A stretch of DNA of 64,000 nt, from contig NC_011901.1 of assembly GCF_000021985.1 (NCBI RefSeq), positions 1,488,001-1,552,000 on the forward strand. The letters are read 5' to 3'. The number at the start of each line of letters is the position of its first letter. Position 1 is the first letter of the stretch. The position numbers were made by a program, and so were the translations under genes. Shown here piece by piece: positions 17,611-26,862 of the stretch. The stretch comes from Thioalkalivibrio sulfidiphilus HL-EbGr7. Lineage in GTDB: Bacteria; Pseudomonadota; Gammaproteobacteria; Ectothiorhodospirales; Ectothiorhodospiraceae. Under the pieces are notes generated by a model that saw nothing but the letters and a program-made list of their open reading frames with translations, searched no databases and was not told the DNA's origin.

Positions 17611-17713
17611 GGCTTTTGGGGTCTTCCAGAACATGCGCTCCATGGTAACGCATCACCCCACTGCTACGGGTGCACGGATCAAACCGCCGAAAACCCTGTA
17701 GAATCCCGGCCCC

Positions 17714-20071
17714 ATGGCACGCCGCAGACCCAGCAAACCGACCCGTACCCGCCGTCCGGCCAGGTCCCGCCGCCGCAGCTCATCCCGCAGGCCTCTGCGT
17801 CTCTGGCGGGGGCTGTTTCTGGTCATGCTCGTGGGCCTGCTGGGCCTGGGCGGCTACACCGCCTACCTCGACTACGAGATCCGCAGCCAGTTCGAGGGCA
17901 AGCGCTGGTCCCTGCCGGCGCGGGTGTTCGCCCGGCCCCTGGAGATCTACCCGGGACGGGAGCTGGATCGCGCGCAGCTCACCCGGGAACTGGAGCTGCT
18001 GCACTACCGCCGCGGCGATGCCATCCGCAGCGGCGAATTCCGGGAGCAGGGCGGGCGCCTGATCCTCAGCACCCGGGGCTTCCCCTTTGCCGACGGCGTC
18101 GAGCCGCCCCGGCGCCTGAGCGTGGACCTGCGTGACGGCCGGGTGGCCGCCGTGACGGAACTGGAGACCGGCCGCCCCGCCGCCCTGGTGCGCCTGGAGC
18201 CGGCCCTGATCGCCAACATCTACCCGCGCCACGGCGAGGACCGGGTCCTGGTGCGTCTGGACGAGGTGCCGCCCCTGCTGGTCAGCGCGCTGATCGCCGT
18301 GGAGGACCGCAAGTTCTACGAGCACCACGGCCTGGACTTCTCCGCCATCGCCCGCGCCGCCTGGGCCAACCTGCGCGCCGGACGCACGGTGCAGGGTGGC
18401 AGCACGCTTACCCAGCAGCTGGTGAAGAACTACTTCCTCACCCAGGATCGGACCCTGCGGCGCAAGTTCAACGAGGCCATCATGGCCCTGCTGCTGGAAT
18501 GGCGCTACGAGAAGGACGAGATCCTGGAGGCCTATCTCAACGAGGTCTACCTGGGTCAGGACGGCGACCGGGCCATCCACGGCTTCGGTCTGGCCAGCCA
18601 GTTCTACTTCCAGCGGCGCCTGGACGAGCTGCATCCCGAACAGATCGCCCTGCTGGTGGCCCTGGTGCGCGGGCCTTCCTTCTACGATCCCAGGCGCCGC
18701 GCCGAGCGCGCCCAGGCCCGGCGCGACCTGGTGCTGGACATCCTCGAGGCCCAGGGCGGGCTGGAGCGGGACGTGCTCGCCCGCGCCAAGGCGCGCCCCC
18801 TGGGCGTGGGCGCCCGGCCGCCCTCGGGCATCACCCCGTTTCCCGCCTTCCTGGACCTGGTGCGCGAACAGCTGCGTCGGGACTACCGGGAGCAGGACCT
18901 GCAGACCGAGGGCCTGCTCATCTTCACCACCCTGGACCCGAGCATCCAGCTGGCCACCGAGGCCGCCGTGGCCCGGCGCCTCGCCCAGATCGAGCGCGCC
19001 CGGGGCATCGAGGCAGGCAGCCTGCAGGCGGGCGCCGTGGTCAGCGCCGTGGACAACGGCGAGGTGCTCGCGGTGGTGGGCGACCGCAACCCGCGCAACG
19101 CCGGCTTCAACCGGGCGCTGAACGCCCGCCGCCCGGTGGGCTCCCTGGTCAAACCGGCGGTCTACCTGGCCGCCCTGTCGCGCCCCCGCCAGTACACCCT
19201 GGCCACCCTGCTGGACGACGGCCCGCTGACCCTGACCCTGGACGACGGCACCGAGTGGAGCCCGCGTAACTACGACCGGGAGTACCACGGCATGGTGACG
19301 GCCCTGGACGCCCTGGTGCACTCCTACAACATCGCCACCGCGCGCCTGGGCCTGGAGGTGGGGCTCAATGCCGTGATCCAGCAGATGCAGCGCCTGGGCG
19401 TGAGCCGCAACCTGCGCCCCTATCCCTCCCTGCTGCTGGGGGCCGTGGAGCTCACGCCCCTGGAGATGACCCACATGTACCAGTCCCTGGCCGCGGGCGG
19501 TTTCGAGACCCCGCCCCGGGCCATCCGCGAGGTCATGGACGCCAACGGCCAGCTGCTCAACCGCTATGCCCTGGACCTGCGCCAGGCGGCCGACCCGGCC
19601 GCCGTGTACCTGGTGACCGCCGCCCTGCACGAGGTCACCCGGCGCGGCACCGGCGCGAGCCTGCGCGGCCTGCTGCCCGAGGACCTGCCGGTGGCGGGCA
19701 AGACCGGCACCACCGACGACAACCGCGACGCCTGGTTCGCCGGCTACGCCGGGGACTTCCTGTCCGTGGTCTGGGTGGGCCGCGACGACAACGCCCCGAT
19801 GGGCCTGACCGGCTCATCGGGTGCGCTGCCCGTGTGGGCGGATCTGATGAAGGACATCAGCCGCCGCGGCTTGGAGCCCATCCGGCCCGATGGCGTAGAA
19901 TGGCTGCTGATCGACCCCGCCAACGGCCTGCGTGCCGTGGAAGGCTGCGAGGGCGCCCAGTGGATGCCGTTCATCGAAGGTTCGGCACCCGCGGGCATGT
20001 CTCCCTGCGCCGAGGGGGTCCCCGCCGCGGTGCGGCGATCCTTCCGCTGGTTCAGAGGGCTGTTCGAGTAA
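17714..20071 (+). CDS. mrcB: Bifunctional penicillin-binding protein 1b
   Basis: A class A PBP that polymerises and cross-links peptidoglycan. A short basic cytoplasmic tail precedes one TM helix (LFLVMLVGLLGLGGYTAYL) and a UB2H-like region (ARPLEIYPGRELDRAQLTRE), which binds LpoB in E. coli. The GT51 domain has the catalytic Glu in AVEDRKFYEHHG and QGGSTLTQQLVKNYFL. The transpeptidase domain has SLVK (PVGSLVKPAVYL), SYN (HSYNIATARLG) and KTGT. The 785-residue length is normal. The next gene, a TPR lipoprotein, starts within its stop codon and may be an Lpo-like partner, though this is a guess. Confidence 0.97.
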   Translation: MARRRPSKPTRTRRPARSRRRSSSRRPLRLWRGLFLVMLVGLLGLGGYTAYLDYEIRSQFEGKRWSLPARVFARPLEIYPGRELDRAQLTRELELLHYRRGDAIRSGEFREQGGRLILSTRGFPFADGVEPPRRLSVDLRDGRVAAVTELETGRPAALVRLEPALIANIYPRHGEDRVLVRLDEVPPLLVSALIAVEDRKFYEHHGLDFSAIARAAWANLRAGRTVQGGSTLTQQLVKNYFLTQDRTLRRKFNEAIMALLLEWRYEKDEILEAYLNEVYLGQDGDRAIHGFGLASQFYFQRRLDELHPEQIALLVALVRGPSFYDPRRRAERAQARRDLVLDILEAQGGLERDVLARAKARPLGVGARPPSGITPFPAFLDLVREQLRRDYREQDLQTEGLLIFTTLDPSIQLATEAAVARRLAQIERARGIEAGSLQAGAVVSAVDNGEVLAVVGDRNPRNAGFNRALNARRPVGSLVKPAVYLAALSRPRQYTLATLLDDGPLTLTLDDGTEWSPRNYDREYHGMVTALDALVHSYNIATARLGLEVGLNAVIQQMQRLGVSRNLRPYPSLLLGAVELTPLEMTHMYQSLAAGGFETPPRAIREVMDANGQLLNRYALDLRQAADPAAVYLVTAALHEVTRRGTGASLRGLLPEDLPVAGKTGTTDDNRDAWFAGYAGDFLSVVWVGRDDNAPMGLTGSSGALPVWADLMKDISRRGLEPIRPDGVEWLLIDPANGLRAVEGCEGAQWMPFIEGSAPAGMSPCAEGVPAAVRRSFRWFRGLFE

Positions 20072-20616
20072 TGCAACGATTCCTGCGTCTGGTGCCCGCC
20101 CTCGCGGCGGTGCTGGTCCTTGCCGCCTGCGCCCCGCCCCAGGCGACCCGTCCCGATGGTGCCCCGGGTCCTGCCGGGGAAGTGTCCACGGATCCCCAGA
20201 TCGCCCCGGTCCCCCTGGGGGCCCCTGACGCCCGTCCCGCCATCGCCCGCGAGCCCGCACCGGCCGACACCCGCACGGGCGGTGCCGATGCGGTGGTGGC
20301 GCTGATGAGCGAGGCGGATCGGCAGCTGGTGGCCGGCAACGCCGACGGCGCCGCCGCTTCCCTGGAACGGGCCCTGCGCATCGACGCCCGCGACCCGCGC
20401 GTGTGGCAACGCCTCGCCGTGGTGCGACTGCAGCAGGGCCAGCCCGCCCAGGCCGAGGCCATGGCGGTGCGCTCCAACGGACTGGCCCGGGGCGACCGTG
20501 CCCTGATGGCCCGCAACTGGCGCATCATCGCCGAGGCCCGGCGCATGGCCGGCAACGCCGCCGGCGCACGCGAGGCCGACGCCCGCGCCAACCAGCTCTC
20601 CGGCGAGCCCGGATGA
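20071..20616 (+). CDS. TPR-repeat lipoprotein
   Basis: A 181-residue lipoprotein with lipobox VLAAC (Cys at about 20), a Pro-rich linker, then about two TPR-like helical repeats (LMSEADRQLVAGNADGAAAS, RVWQRLAVVRLQQGQPAQAE). Its ATG overlaps the mrcB stop (TAATG), and its stop overlaps the next gene (ATGA), so all three are co-translated. An outer-membrane partner or activator of PBP1b is an attractive idea from context alone; it does not obviously match LpoB sequence. Confidence 0.8.
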   Translation: MQRFLRLVPALAAVLVLAACAPPQATRPDGAPGPAGEVSTDPQIAPVPLGAPDARPAIAREPAPADTRTGGADAVVALMSEADRQLVAGNADGAAASLERALRIDARDPRVWQRLAVVRLQQGQPAQAEAMAVRSNGLARGDRALMARNWRIIAEARRMAGNAAGAREADARANQLSGEPG

Positions 20617-22568
20617 ACCCCAACGCCTCAGAGGTCCTGGGCCCCGACGGCCCCCTGGCCGAAACCCTGACGAACTTTCGCCCGCGCGCCGCCCAGCAGC
20701 AGATGGCCGCGGCGGTGGAGCGTGCCCTGGAGGCGCGCCAGGCCCTGGTGGTGGAGGCGGGTACCGGCGTGGGCAAGACCTTCGGCTACCTGGTGCCGGT
20801 GCTCATGGACGGCCGGCGCACCATCCTCTCCACCGGCACCAAAAACCTCCAGGACCAGCTGTTCCAGAAGGATCTGCCCTTCGTGCGCGACGCGCTGGTC
20901 GGCGCGGGCCTCGGCCGGGTTCCCCGGGTTGCCCTGCTCAAGGGCCGCTCCAATTATCTCTGTCGCCATCGCCTGGACCTGGCCCGGGAGGACGGCCGGC
21001 TCGGTGCCGCGCAGACCGATCAGCTGCTGCGCGTGGTGCGCTGGGTCTCGCGCACCACGCGCGGTGATATCGGCGAACTCTCCGGCATCCCCGAGGATTC
21101 GCCCCTCTGGCCCCAGGTCACCTCCACCCCGGACAACTGCCTGGGCCAGGACTGTCCCGAGTACGAGGACTGCTTCGTGGTGCGCGCCCGGCGCGAGGCC
21201 CAGGAGGCGGACCTGGTGGTCATCAACCACCATCTGCTTATGGCGGACCTGACCCTCAAGGAGGAGGGCTTCGGAGAGATCCTGCCCTCCGCCGATGCCT
21301 TCGTGCTGGACGAGGCCCACCAGCTGCCGGACGTGGCCTCTGCCTTCTTCGGTCGTTCCGTGGGCAGTCGCCAGCTGCTGGACCTGGCCCGGGACGCGGT
21401 GGCCGAACAGCTGCGCGAGGCCTCGGACATGGGCGACCTGCGCGATGCCGCCGATGCCCTGTCGATGGCGGTGGCCGCCCTGCGCAGCGAACTGGGCGCG
21501 ACCAGCGGCCGCAGCCCCTGGACCCGCCACGAGCAGGACGCCCGGATCACCGGGGCCATGGACAGCCTGGTGGCGCGCCTGGAGACCCTGGTCATGTGGC
21601 TGGACACCGCCGCCGACCGGGGCAAGGGCCTGGAGCAGTGCGCCCGCCGGGCCAATACCCTGCGCGCCCGCCTGCTGGCCTTCATGAAGCCTGAGCCCGA
21701 CACCGTGCGCTGGGTGGAGACCTTCACCCGGGCCTTCGCCCTGCACGCGACGCCGCTCAACGTGGCCGAGCGTTTCGGCGAACGCATGCGCGCCTATCCC
21801 AGCGCCTGGATCTTCGCCTCGGCGACGCTCTCCGTGGGCGGACGCTTCGAGCACTTCACCGGCCGCCTGGGCCTGGAGCAGGCCGAGACCCTGATGCTCG
21901 ACAGCCCCTTCGACTACAGCCGCAACGCGCGCCTGTACCTGCCCGCCAACATGCCCCAGCCCAACGCTCCGAACCACACTGCCGCCGTGGTGGAGGCCGC
22001 ATTGCCGGTGATCGAGGCCAACCCCGGTGGTACCTTCATGCTGTTCACCAGCCACCGCGCCCTGCGCGAGGCGGCACAACTGCTGGAAGGCCGCCTCGAG
22101 CGCGAACTGCTGGTGCAGGGCACCGCCCCCCGGGACGAACTGCTGGCGCGCTTCCGCGCGGCCGGTGACGCGGTGCTGCTGGGCGCCCACAGTTTCTGGG
22201 AAGGGGTGGACGTGCGCGGCCGTGCGCTCTCCTGCGTGATCATCGACAAGCTGCCCTTCGCCGCCCCCGACGACCCGCTGCTGGAGGCCCGCCTGCAGGC
22301 CATCCGCGACGCCGGCGGCAATCCCTTCATGGACTACCAGCTGCCCCAGGCGGTGCTCAGTCTCAAGCAGGGCGTCGGGCGCCTGATCCGCGACGTCACC
22401 GACCGGGGCGTGCTCATGCTCTGCGATCCGCGCATCCGCACCAAGGCCTACGGGCGGCTGTTCATCAGCAGCCTGCCGCCCATCCCCAGACTGGACAACC
22501 TGGCCGAAGTGGCCAGTTTTCTGATGACCGAGGAACCCGAATTCGACGAGGTTGCTGGCACCCTATGA
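20613..22568 (+). CDS. yoaA: DinG/YoaA-type ATP-dependent helicase
   Basis: A 651-residue XPD-like superfamily 2 helicase. Walker A is in VEAGTGVGKTFGYL. The four Fe-S cysteines are visible as YLCRHR and NCLGQDCPEYEDC. The DEAH box is in FVLDEAHQLPD, and the C-terminal helicase motifs include FASATL, SFWEGVDVRG and LKQGVGRLIRD. Length and Fe-S pattern fit YoaA, which repairs stalled forks with HolC, better than longer DinG, but the two are not separable with certainty here. The start at 20613 overlaps the lipoprotein stop, and the stop overlaps tsaB. Confidence 0.92.
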   Translation: MNPNASEVLGPDGPLAETLTNFRPRAAQQQMAAAVERALEARQALVVEAGTGVGKTFGYLVPVLMDGRRTILSTGTKNLQDQLFQKDLPFVRDALVGAGLGRVPRVALLKGRSNYLCRHRLDLAREDGRLGAAQTDQLLRVVRWVSRTTRGDIGELSGIPEDSPLWPQVTSTPDNCLGQDCPEYEDCFVVRARREAQEADLVVINHHLLMADLTLKEEGFGEILPSADAFVLDEAHQLPDVASAFFGRSVGSRQLLDLARDAVAEQLREASDMGDLRDAADALSMAVAALRSELGATSGRSPWTRHEQDARITGAMDSLVARLETLVMWLDTAADRGKGLEQCARRANTLRARLLAFMKPEPDTVRWVETFTRAFALHATPLNVAERFGERMRAYPSAWIFASATLSVGGRFEHFTGRLGLEQAETLMLDSPFDYSRNARLYLPANMPQPNAPNHTAAVVEAALPVIEANPGGTFMLFTSHRALREAAQLLEGRLERELLVQGTAPRDELLARFRAAGDAVLLGAHSFWEGVDVRGRALSCVIIDKLPFAAPDDPLLEARLQAIRDAGGNPFMDYQLPQAVLSLKQGVGRLIRDVTDRGVLMLCDPRIRTKAYGRLFISSLPPIPRLDNLAEVASFLMTEEPEFDEVAGTL

Positions 22569-23249
22569 AACTCCTGAGCATTGAGACCGCCACCGAGGCC
22601 TGCTCCGCCGCCCTGTGGCTGGACGGCGCGCTGACCACCCGCTTCGAGATGGCGCCCCGGGAACACACCCGACTGATCCTGCCCATGATGGACGCACTGC
22701 TGGCGGAGGCCAGCGTGCGCCTGGCGGACCTGGATGCGCTCGCCTTCGGTCGCGGACCCGGCGCCTTCACCGGTGTGCGCATCGCCGCCGCCGTGATCCA
22801 GGGTGCCGCCTTTGGCGCGGATCTCCCCGTGGTGCCGGTCTCGACCCTGGCCGCACTCGCCCAGCAGGGCCTCGACGCCGGCGCGACCCGGGTACTCGCG
22901 GCCCTGGACGCCCGCATGGGGGAGGTCTACTGGGCTGCCTTCGAGACAGACGCTGAAGGACTCGCCGTGTCGGTCGGTCCCGAGCAGGTGCTCGCCCCCG
23001 ATGCGGTGCCGGTGCCCGAAGGCCAGGGCTGGCGCGGCGTGGGTTCCGGCTGGGGGGCTTACGAACAGGCGCTGCGTGCGCGTCTGGGTGCCTGTGTCGG
23101 TGACATCGACCCTGCGCCGTATCCCGCCGCCGCCGAGGTGGCCCGCCTCGCCGTGCGCGACTTCGCCGCCGGCCTGGCCGTGCCCGCCGAACAGGCCTTG
23201 CCCGGTTTACCTGCGGGACAAGGTAGCAGAGAAGCCGAAACCGCAGTGA
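22565..23249 (+). CDS. tsaB: tRNA t6A37 synthesis protein TsaB, C-terminal frameshift
   Basis: TsaB scaffolds the TsaBDE complex that makes N6-threonylcarbamoyladenosine in tRNA. LLSIETATEACSAALW and FGRGPGAFTGVRI are diagnostic. The frame as written continues past the expected end to 23365 with an unlikely Cys-rich tail. If one G of the pair at 23204-23205 is dropped, the tail becomes PVYLRDKVAEKP and stops at 23249, matching the conserved PVYLR ending of the family. The core is intact, so function may survive. It overlaps yoaA by ATGA. This may be a sequencing error or a genuine late frameshift in an essential gene. Confidence 0.92.
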
Positions 23250-23268
23250 TTGAGTGTGCCCATGTGTG

Positions 23269-23436
23269 TTGCGCGGAGAGCGCAGAGACGCAGAGGACGC
23301 CAAGAAGTCTTGCGCGGAACACGCCCATCAGTCAGGCAAGCCCCGGTTGCCCGTGTTGGCCATGATCGTCCATGGGTGGGCCGGGTTCACTTCGATCCCC
23401 TTTGCGGCCTCTGCGTCTCCGCGTCCTTTGCGTCAT
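23269..23436. repeat. Imperfect intergenic inverted repeat
   Basis: GCGCAGAGACGCAGAGGACG near 23279 and GCCTCTGCGTCTCCGCGTCC near 23407 pair imperfectly around about 100 bp. It is the same design as the repeats at 17529 and 48407. It fills the gap between tsaB and truD. Confidence 0.75.
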
Positions 23437-23460
23437 CACACCGAACCCACGAGCGCTTTC

Positions 23461-24498
23461 ATGACGACACCCGCCACAGCACCACCACTCTTCCAGGCGC
23501 GCATCCGCACCCGCCCCGAGGACTTCATCGTCGAGGAGCTCTCCGCCGCTGATCCCGATGGCCAGGGTGAGCATGTCTGGGTGTTGCTGGAGAAGACCGG
23601 CTGCAACACCGAACACGCCGCCCGTTGCCTGGCCCGTGCAGCCAACGTATCCCGCAGCGCCGTGGGCTATGCCGGCCTCAAGGACCGCCACGCCGTCACC
23701 ACCCAGTGGTTCAGCGTCCAGCTCCCCGGCAAGGACGCCCCCGACTGGTCCGCCCAGCTCGGCCCCGAGTTCAGGGTCCTGCGCTCAGAACGTCACAGCC
23801 GCAAGCTCAAGACCGGCTACCTCCTGGGCAACCGCTTCCGCCTGACCCTGCGCGAGTGCCGCGGCGATCGCGCCGGTCTGGAACAGCGCCTCGAGCAGAT
23901 CCGCGGCCACGGCGTGCCCAACTACTTCGGCCCGCAACGCTTCGGCCGGGAGGGCGCCAACCTGGACAAGGCCCGCGCCATGTTCGAGGGCAAGATGCGA
24001 GTGCGCGACAGGAAGCTGGCCGGTCTCTATCTCTCCGCCGCCCGCTCCGAGCTGTTCAACCGGGTGCTGGCCCGTCGCGTGGAACAGGGCAACTGGTGCC
24101 GGGCCCTGCCCGGGGACGTGATGACCCTGGACGGCAGCCGCAGCCATTTCCTGGCCGAGGCCGTGGACGCGGCTCTGGAAGGGCGGGTTCGCATCGGTGA
24201 CGTGCATCCCAGCGGACCGCTGTGGGGCAAGGGGGAGCTGGCGACCCGCGGCGAAGTGGCTGCACTTGAACAGGCCGTGGCAGAGGCTGAGCCGGTGTTC
24301 GCCCAGGGTCTCGCCCAGGCCGGGCTCAAACAGGAGCGGCGCGCACTGCGCATGAGGGTGAACGGCTTGAGCCATCAATGGCTCGACGAGGAAACCCTGG
24401 TGCTGGCGTTCGAGCTGCCTCCGGGTGGCTACGCGACCATGGTGCTGGCGGAGATCGCGGCGGTGGTGGATGCGGGCACGGGGGCGATGGAGGAGTAG
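23461..24498 (+). CDS. truD: tRNA pseudouridine(13) synthase
   Basis: TruD makes pseudouridine 13 in tRNA-Glu. The 345-residue protein has RPEDFIVEEL near the start, the catalytic Asp in GYAGLKDRHAVTTQWFS, NYFGPQRFGREG and GGYATMVLAEI near the C-terminus. The frame is open upstream into the repeat, so ATG 23461 was chosen where family homology begins. In many gammaproteobacteria truD lies next to surE; here surE is 17 kb away, so the usual ispDF-truD-surE block has been broken up. Confidence 0.95.
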   Translation: MTTPATAPPLFQARIRTRPEDFIVEELSAADPDGQGEHVWVLLEKTGCNTEHAARCLARAANVSRSAVGYAGLKDRHAVTTQWFSVQLPGKDAPDWSAQLGPEFRVLRSERHSRKLKTGYLLGNRFRLTLRECRGDRAGLEQRLEQIRGHGVPNYFGPQRFGREGANLDKARAMFEGKMRVRDRKLAGLYLSAARSELFNRVLARRVEQGNWCRALPGDVMTLDGSRSHFLAEAVDAALEGRVRIGDVHPSGPLWGKGELATRGEVAALEQAVAEAEPVFAQGLAQAGLKQERRALRMRVNGLSHQWLDEETLVLAFELPPGGYATMVLAEIAAVVDAGTGAMEE

Positions 24499-24545
24499 CC
24501 CGGAGTCAGCGAAGGCTTGCGGCCTCTCGGCCTGTCTCGCTTGCT

Positions 24546-24614
24546 CATAGGGCGGCCCGTGGCCGCCGGCTGACCTTGAACCTGCGGCGGACGGCGGGCA
24601 CGGCCCGCCCTATG
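24546..24614. repeat. REP doublet, CATAGGGCGG family (copy 2)
   Basis: A 69 bp copy of the element at 9563-9631, with identical outer ends (CATAGGGCGGCCCGTGGCCG and CACGGCCCGCCCTATG) and a diverged centre. It lies between truD and the cold-shock/DUF1294 gene. Confidence 0.85.
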
Positions 24615-24655
24615 ACGACTACAAGGCCGATGAGGCCGGATCAGGAAACAGGACG

Positions 24656-25270
24656 ATGCGCGCAAAGGGAAGAATTTATGACTGGAAGGATGATCGCGGT
24701 TTCGGCTTCATCAGGCCGAATGTGGGGGGCAAGGAGGTCTTTGTCCATATCCGGTCCTTCAACAATCGAACCCGAAGACCCGTCAGGAATGAGATCGTGA
24801 CCTACGACCTGGTCATCGATGACCAGGGTCGGCCGAGGGCGGAGAAGGTCGCATTTGCCGGGGAGCGCGTTGCCATGGGCACCCCGGCCAGGCGGGTGAC
24901 GGCGCCTCTGGTGTTTGCCGGGGTGTTCCTGTCCTTGGTCACGGTGAGCGTCCTGGTCGGCCTGTTGCCGGTCATCCTGCTGGTCTGGTACCTGGCCGCC
25001 TGTCTGGTGACCTTTTCCGCCTATGCCCTGGACAAGTCGGCCGCCCGGCAGGGCAGGTGGCGCACCCAGGAAAGCACCCTTCATTTGTTTTCCCTGGCGG
25101 GCGGCTGGCCAGGCGCCCTGATGGCCCAGCAGCGCTTGCGTCACAAGTCCAGGAAGCAGCCGTTCCAGACGGTGTTCTGGCTGACAGTCCTGCTTAACTG
25201 CGTGGCGTTGGGCTGGCTCTTGTCCCCCATGGGCAATGAGCTTCTTAAGGTCATAGCCGCCTTGCCCTGA
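24656..25270 (+). CDS. Cold-shock domain fused to DUF1294 membrane domain
   Basis: Residues 1-65 form a cold-shock OB fold with both RNP-like motifs (DDRGFGFIRPN and KEVFVHIRSF). Residues about 80-200 hold four hydrophobic helices with YALDKSAARQGRWRTQE and LHLFSLAGGWPGALMAQQ, diagnostic of DUF1294. The fusion is widespread in proteobacteria and tethers a nucleic-acid-binding domain to the inner membrane; its role is unknown. It is convergent with the thioredoxin/TPR gene, 13 bp apart. Confidence 0.9.
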   Translation: MRAKGRIYDWKDDRGFGFIRPNVGGKEVFVHIRSFNNRTRRPVRNEIVTYDLVIDDQGRPRAEKVAFAGERVAMGTPARRVTAPLVFAGVFLSLVTVSVLVGLLPVILLVWYLAACLVTFSAYALDKSAARQGRWRTQESTLHLFSLAGGWPGALMAQQRLRHKSRKQPFQTVFWLTVLLNCVALGWLLSPMGNELLKVIAALP

Positions 25271-25283
25271 CCACGGCAACGCC

Positions 25284-25994
25284 CTACAGGTTACGCAAGG
25301 CCTCGAATCCCCTTTGGCTGCCCTGATGCCCCGGATCGAGGGAGAGTGCCCGTTCGTAGGCGGCCTTCGCCTCGCGCAGTAGGCGCAGGTCCCGCTGCCG
25401 GTCTCCCGCCTTGTGATGGATCAGGCCTCTCAGGTAGTGGGCATATGCGTTGCGCGGGTTGTGGGCCAGGGATTTTTCCACCACCGCCAGACTGCGGGCG
25501 TCCTGACCCTCCTGGTGCAGCCGGAAGGCCCAACGGTTGTAGTGCTGAGTGGCCGCTGCCTCGATGCGCTCGGCGAATGCAGCGAGAGAATCCTCGCTGC
25601 CGCCCCGGAAGGGGGAGAGTCTGACCGGGGCTTCGCCACTGGCCGGCACCAGCACGTAGAAGGAGGGGTAGCCGGTACCGCCGTATTGTCTGAACAGGGC
25701 CATCTCCTGGGGGCCCCGTTCCGGGTTGATCTCCACCTTCTTTATTCCTGAGAGCGTGCTGCGCACCGCGCCGTTGCGCAGGTAGCGATCATTGAGCTGG
25801 CGGCACCAGGGGCACCAGTCGGTGTGGAAGTACACCACCAGGGGTTGTTCTGAGCGTTGCGCGTCGGACAGCGCGAGGGTGTGGCCGGCCGCACCGTGAC
25901 GCCAGTCTGACCAGGCCGCCGGCTGTGCGAGGGTGAGTGCGGGCGTGACAAGGGCCAGGATCAGGAGCAGTGTGTGGATAGGGTGTGTTGTCAT
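25284..25994 (-). CDS. Exported thioredoxin-like protein with TPR tail
   Basis: 236 residues from ATG 25994, which begins a signal peptide (LLLILALVTPALTLAQ). A thioredoxin fold follows with the active site FHTDWCPWCRQL (CPWC) and a cis-Pro at TGYPSFYV. The C-terminal 80 residues form about two TPR units (AVVEKSLAHNPRNAYAHYLR and AKAAYERALSLDPGH). It is likely a periplasmic thiol-disulfide protein; the partner is unknown. Confidence 0.85.
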   Translation of the reverse strand: MTTHPIHTLLLILALVTPALTLAQPAAWSDWRHGAAGHTLALSDAQRSEQPLVVYFHTDWCPWCRQLNDRYLRNGAVRSTLSGIKKVEINPERGPQEMALFRQYGGTGYPSFYVLVPASGEAPVRLSPFRGGSEDSLAAFAERIEAAATQHYNRWAFRLHQEGQDARSLAVVEKSLAHNPRNAYAHYLRGLIHHKAGDRQRDLRLLREAKAAYERALSLDPGHQGSQRGFEALRNL

Positions 25995-26289
25995 GAAAAT
26001 CCCTTTATGGCGAGGATGGCGTCCTGCTGGATGCGCCGCAATGGCGCGCATCGAAATATGCTGGATTTTGTTCATGATCTCAATGGCATCCTCAATCGTG
26101 CTTCGATCTGGATATGTGCAAGGAGACGTGCAGGTACTTCTTCTATTACAAGGCCATGAGAGCGTGGGGCTGGGGAACGCTGTACCCTGCGGTTGGGTGA
26201 GAAAGCAAGGCGTGATCATGCCGGTGGCTGTATTTTTCACAGGGTCGACTATACACAGGTGAAGTTCTTCACCGATTCGGGTTCTCCAC
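25995..26289. other. Intergenic region without recognised gene
   Basis: About 295 bp between divergent genes, visibly less GC-rich than its surroundings, with stop codons in all frames and no good hairpin with a T-run. It should hold promoters for both neighbours, but no clear -35/-10 pair stood out. Confidence 0.5.
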
Positions 26290-26730
26290 ATGACGGACAC
26301 CCACGACAACACTGCCCAAGTGGCGGAGGGCATCCGCCGCCTGGGTTTCGTGCGCTGGCACGAACGCACCCTGATCGTGGCCCACCTGCACCTGGTCACC
26401 TGCCTGCTGGGCCTGCTGCTCATTCCCATCGGCATGGAGGCCTTCAGCGACCCGACCACTGCCTGGGAATGGATACAGCGCTATGGCCTGATGATCGGCG
26501 GTGCCTTCCTGGGGTTCTTCGGCCTGAACCGTTACGTGATCAACATCGTTCGCGCCTGGCAACGTTCCGAACGGGCCCGGTGTCCCCAGTGCAATGCCTA
26601 CGGGAAATTTGATGTGCAGACCTACGGCGTCGATTCGGCCGCCGAGGGCGCCGGCAGCGGTGCACGTGACTCGGGGGGAGGGTGGATACGGGTGCAGTGC
26701 CGAAAGTGTGGTGAACAATGGAACATCTAG
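26290..26730 (+). CDS. Membrane protein with C-terminal zinc ribbon, unknown
   Basis: 146 residues. Two hydrophobic helices (LIVAHLHLVTCLLGLLLIPI and YGLMIGGAFLGFFGLNRYVI) are followed by a cytoplasmic zinc-ribbon pattern: CPQC about 20 residues after the second helix and CRKC near the C-terminus, separated by a Gly/Ser-rich loop. The four cysteines should bind one zinc. No family was recognised. It lies upstream of the protease/ATPase pair in the same orientation but 132 bp away, so co-transcription is uncertain. Confidence 0.7.
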   Translation: MTDTHDNTAQVAEGIRRLGFVRWHERTLIVAHLHLVTCLLGLLLIPIGMEAFSDPTTAWEWIQRYGLMIGGAFLGFFGLNRYVINIVRAWQRSERARCPQCNAYGKFDVQTYGVDSAAEGAGSGARDSGGGWIRVQCRKCGEQWNI

Positions 26731-26862
26731 TGGCGTCAGTGCCGGACTTTCGCGTCAGTGGGCTTCAGGGGCCGATCTGACGTAGAGTGAGGGAAGAACA
26801 TCTGGCGTCGCACACGGCGTGGAAGTTCCTGGCTCACCCATCGAACCCATTGGCGGCATTCC

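Noticed and set aside
17780-19630. Open frame of 616 codons antisense to mrcB
   Set aside because: The plus strand encodes a complete PBP1b with all motifs; the antisense frame shows only biased composition.
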